Source: Armatimonadota bacterium (GTDB taxonomy: Bacteria; Sysuimicrobiota; Sysuimicrobiia; Sysuimicrobiales; Kaftiobacteriaceae). Taken from it: 15,006 nucleotides of DNA. The first letter of the stretch is position 1. Every line of letters begins with the position of its first letter. This document shows positions 14,615 to 15,006 of this stretch, in pieces. The translations under genes and the position numbers were made by a program. The stretch spans positions 1-15,006 of the forward strand of contig JAIBHM010000025.1 of the NCBI GenBank assembly GCA_020028535.1. Reading direction: 5' to 3'. The notes beneath the pieces are model-generated. The model was not told the DNA's origin and did not search any database. It saw nothing but the letters and a program-made list of their open reading frames with translations.

Positions 14615-14899
14615 TTGGCTACATACATTATGTTGAGCCGGCTCACTGAAGACGGCGCCGAAACGATCAAGAAGAACCCCGGACGCATCCAGGAGGTCAA
14701 CAAGGAGCTCGAAGGGATGCGGGTGAGAGTCCTTCAGCAGTACGCGGTCCTGGGCGCCTACGATTTCGTGAACATCGTGGACGCGCCGGACCTGGCATCC
14801 GTGATGAAGGCATCGGTGGCCTTGGGCGCGCGCGGCAGCGTACGGATCGAAACGCTGGCTGCGCTGCCGATGGACGAATTCGTCAGGTCGGTCAAGTAG
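14615..14899 (+). CDS. GYD-domain small protein (ferredoxin-like alpha+beta fold)
   Basis: This 94-residue protein begins MATYIMLSRLTEDGAETIKK and contains the core QYAVLGAYDFVNIVDAPD (42-59), then the conserved GARGSVRIETLAALPMDEF. This is the GYD-domain family, small cytosolic proteins of unknown function found in many environmental bacteria and archaea. The usual G-x-YD core is kept (GAYD). Start is TTG with AAGGAGG 9 bases upstream. It sits 28 bp behind the S9 peptidase and is followed after 52 bp by ssrA. No terminator is seen between it and the ssrA promoter. Confidence 0.88.
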   Translation: MATYIMLSRLTEDGAETIKKNPGRIQEVNKELEGMRVRVLQQYAVLGAYDFVNIVDAPDLASVMKASVALGARGSVRIETLAALPMDEFVRSVK

Positions 14900-14929
14900 C
14901 CGAATCCGGGGCGTCCTGATTGCGCGTGA

Positions 14930-14938
14930 TGGTATAAT
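14930..14938 (+). promoter_or_regulatory. Extended -10 promoter of ssrA
   Basis: TGGTATAAT has a perfect TATAAT (14933-14938) with the TGn extension directly before it. No good -35 hexamer is found at the expected spacing, as is common for extended -10 promoters. A start near 14945 would give a leader of about 7 bases removed by RNase P in making the mature 5' end. Confidence 0.7.
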
Positions 14939-14951
14939 GAAGATGTTCAGT

Positions 14952-15006
14952 GGGGGCGAACGGTCTCGACTGGGCATGCAGAAGCAAAGCAGCGCGTCGA
15001 GGTGGC
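14952..15006 (+). ncRNA. ssrA: tmRNA (ssrA), 5' part only, cut by the window edge
   Basis: The sequence from 14952 opens GGGGGCGAACGGTCTCGAC and soon has GCGCGTCGAGGTGGC. This closely follows the 5' end of Thermus-type tmRNA (GGGGGTGAAACGGTCTCGAC, later GCGCGCCGAGGTG), the part that pairs with the 3' end to form the tRNA-like acceptor domain. tmRNA with SmpB rescues stalled ribosomes and tags the unfinished protein for degradation. The tag-peptide frame, pseudoknots and 3' TPsiC arm lie beyond the window, so the tag cannot be read. A strong extended -10 precedes it. Confidence 0.92.

Noticed and set aside
1..15006. CRISPR arrays, transposases, phage genes or toxin-antitoxin pairs
   Set aside because: I looked on both strands and saw no repeat-spacer arrays, no transposase or integrase motifs and no toxin-antitoxin-like pair. 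The small proteins found do not form one.

Overview
This is a GC-rich bacterial chromosomal window, coding on both strands and tightly packed. It uses ATG, GTG and TTG starts and strong AGGAGG-type ribosome binding sites. The mix suggests an uncultured environmental bacterium: a bifunctional class A penicillin-binding protein, a small exported protein with one S-layer homology (SLH) motif, a GYD-domain protein and a tmRNA whose first bases resemble the Thermus type. A Terrabacteria-like lineage (Chloroflexota, Armatimonadota or the Sysuimicrobiota/CSP1-3 group) would fit, but nothing here settles the taxonomy. I see no phage, insertion sequence, CRISPR array or integron.

Left part (1-5742), all on the minus strand. 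Reading in the direction of transcription, a DapA-family aldolase/lyase and a quinone oxidoreductase form a coupled pair (GTGA overlap). A membrane diguanylate cyclase and a class A penicillin-binding protein follow, 30 bp apart. After a 137-bp gap comes a Fur/Zur-family repressor with a clear Fur-type operator and a candidate promoter in front of it. An exported protein, cut by the window edge, overlaps the repressor stop by ATGA. The last two look like an autoregulated metal-homeostasis operon.

Middle part (5743-8654), mostly plus strand. It has a small CxxC protein followed by a GC-rich hairpin, then a decayed stretch holding a broken CAP/SCP-domain gene and a fragment of a small basic KNPHAVALGRRGG protein. 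Next come an exported SMP-30/NHL-type beta-propeller protein and an aldo/keto reductase 8 bp behind it.

Right part (8655-15006). A GNAT acetyltransferase gene lies between two nearly identical palindromic repeats. An acyl-ACP thioesterase-like gene then stands head to head with an ABC transporter ATPase, with only 15 bp between the start codons. The SLH-motif protein and a UbiA-type prenyltransferase converge with an 8-bp tail overlap. An S9-family serine peptidase, a GYD-domain protein and the 5' end of ssrA (tmRNA, with an extended -10 promoter) close the window.

Most of this is ordinary housekeeping and accessory metabolism, and I did not find a convincing new multi-gene system. The points most worth a second look are the paired palindromes around the GNAT gene, the decayed CAP region, the probably leaderless divergent pair and the Fur/Zur operator.
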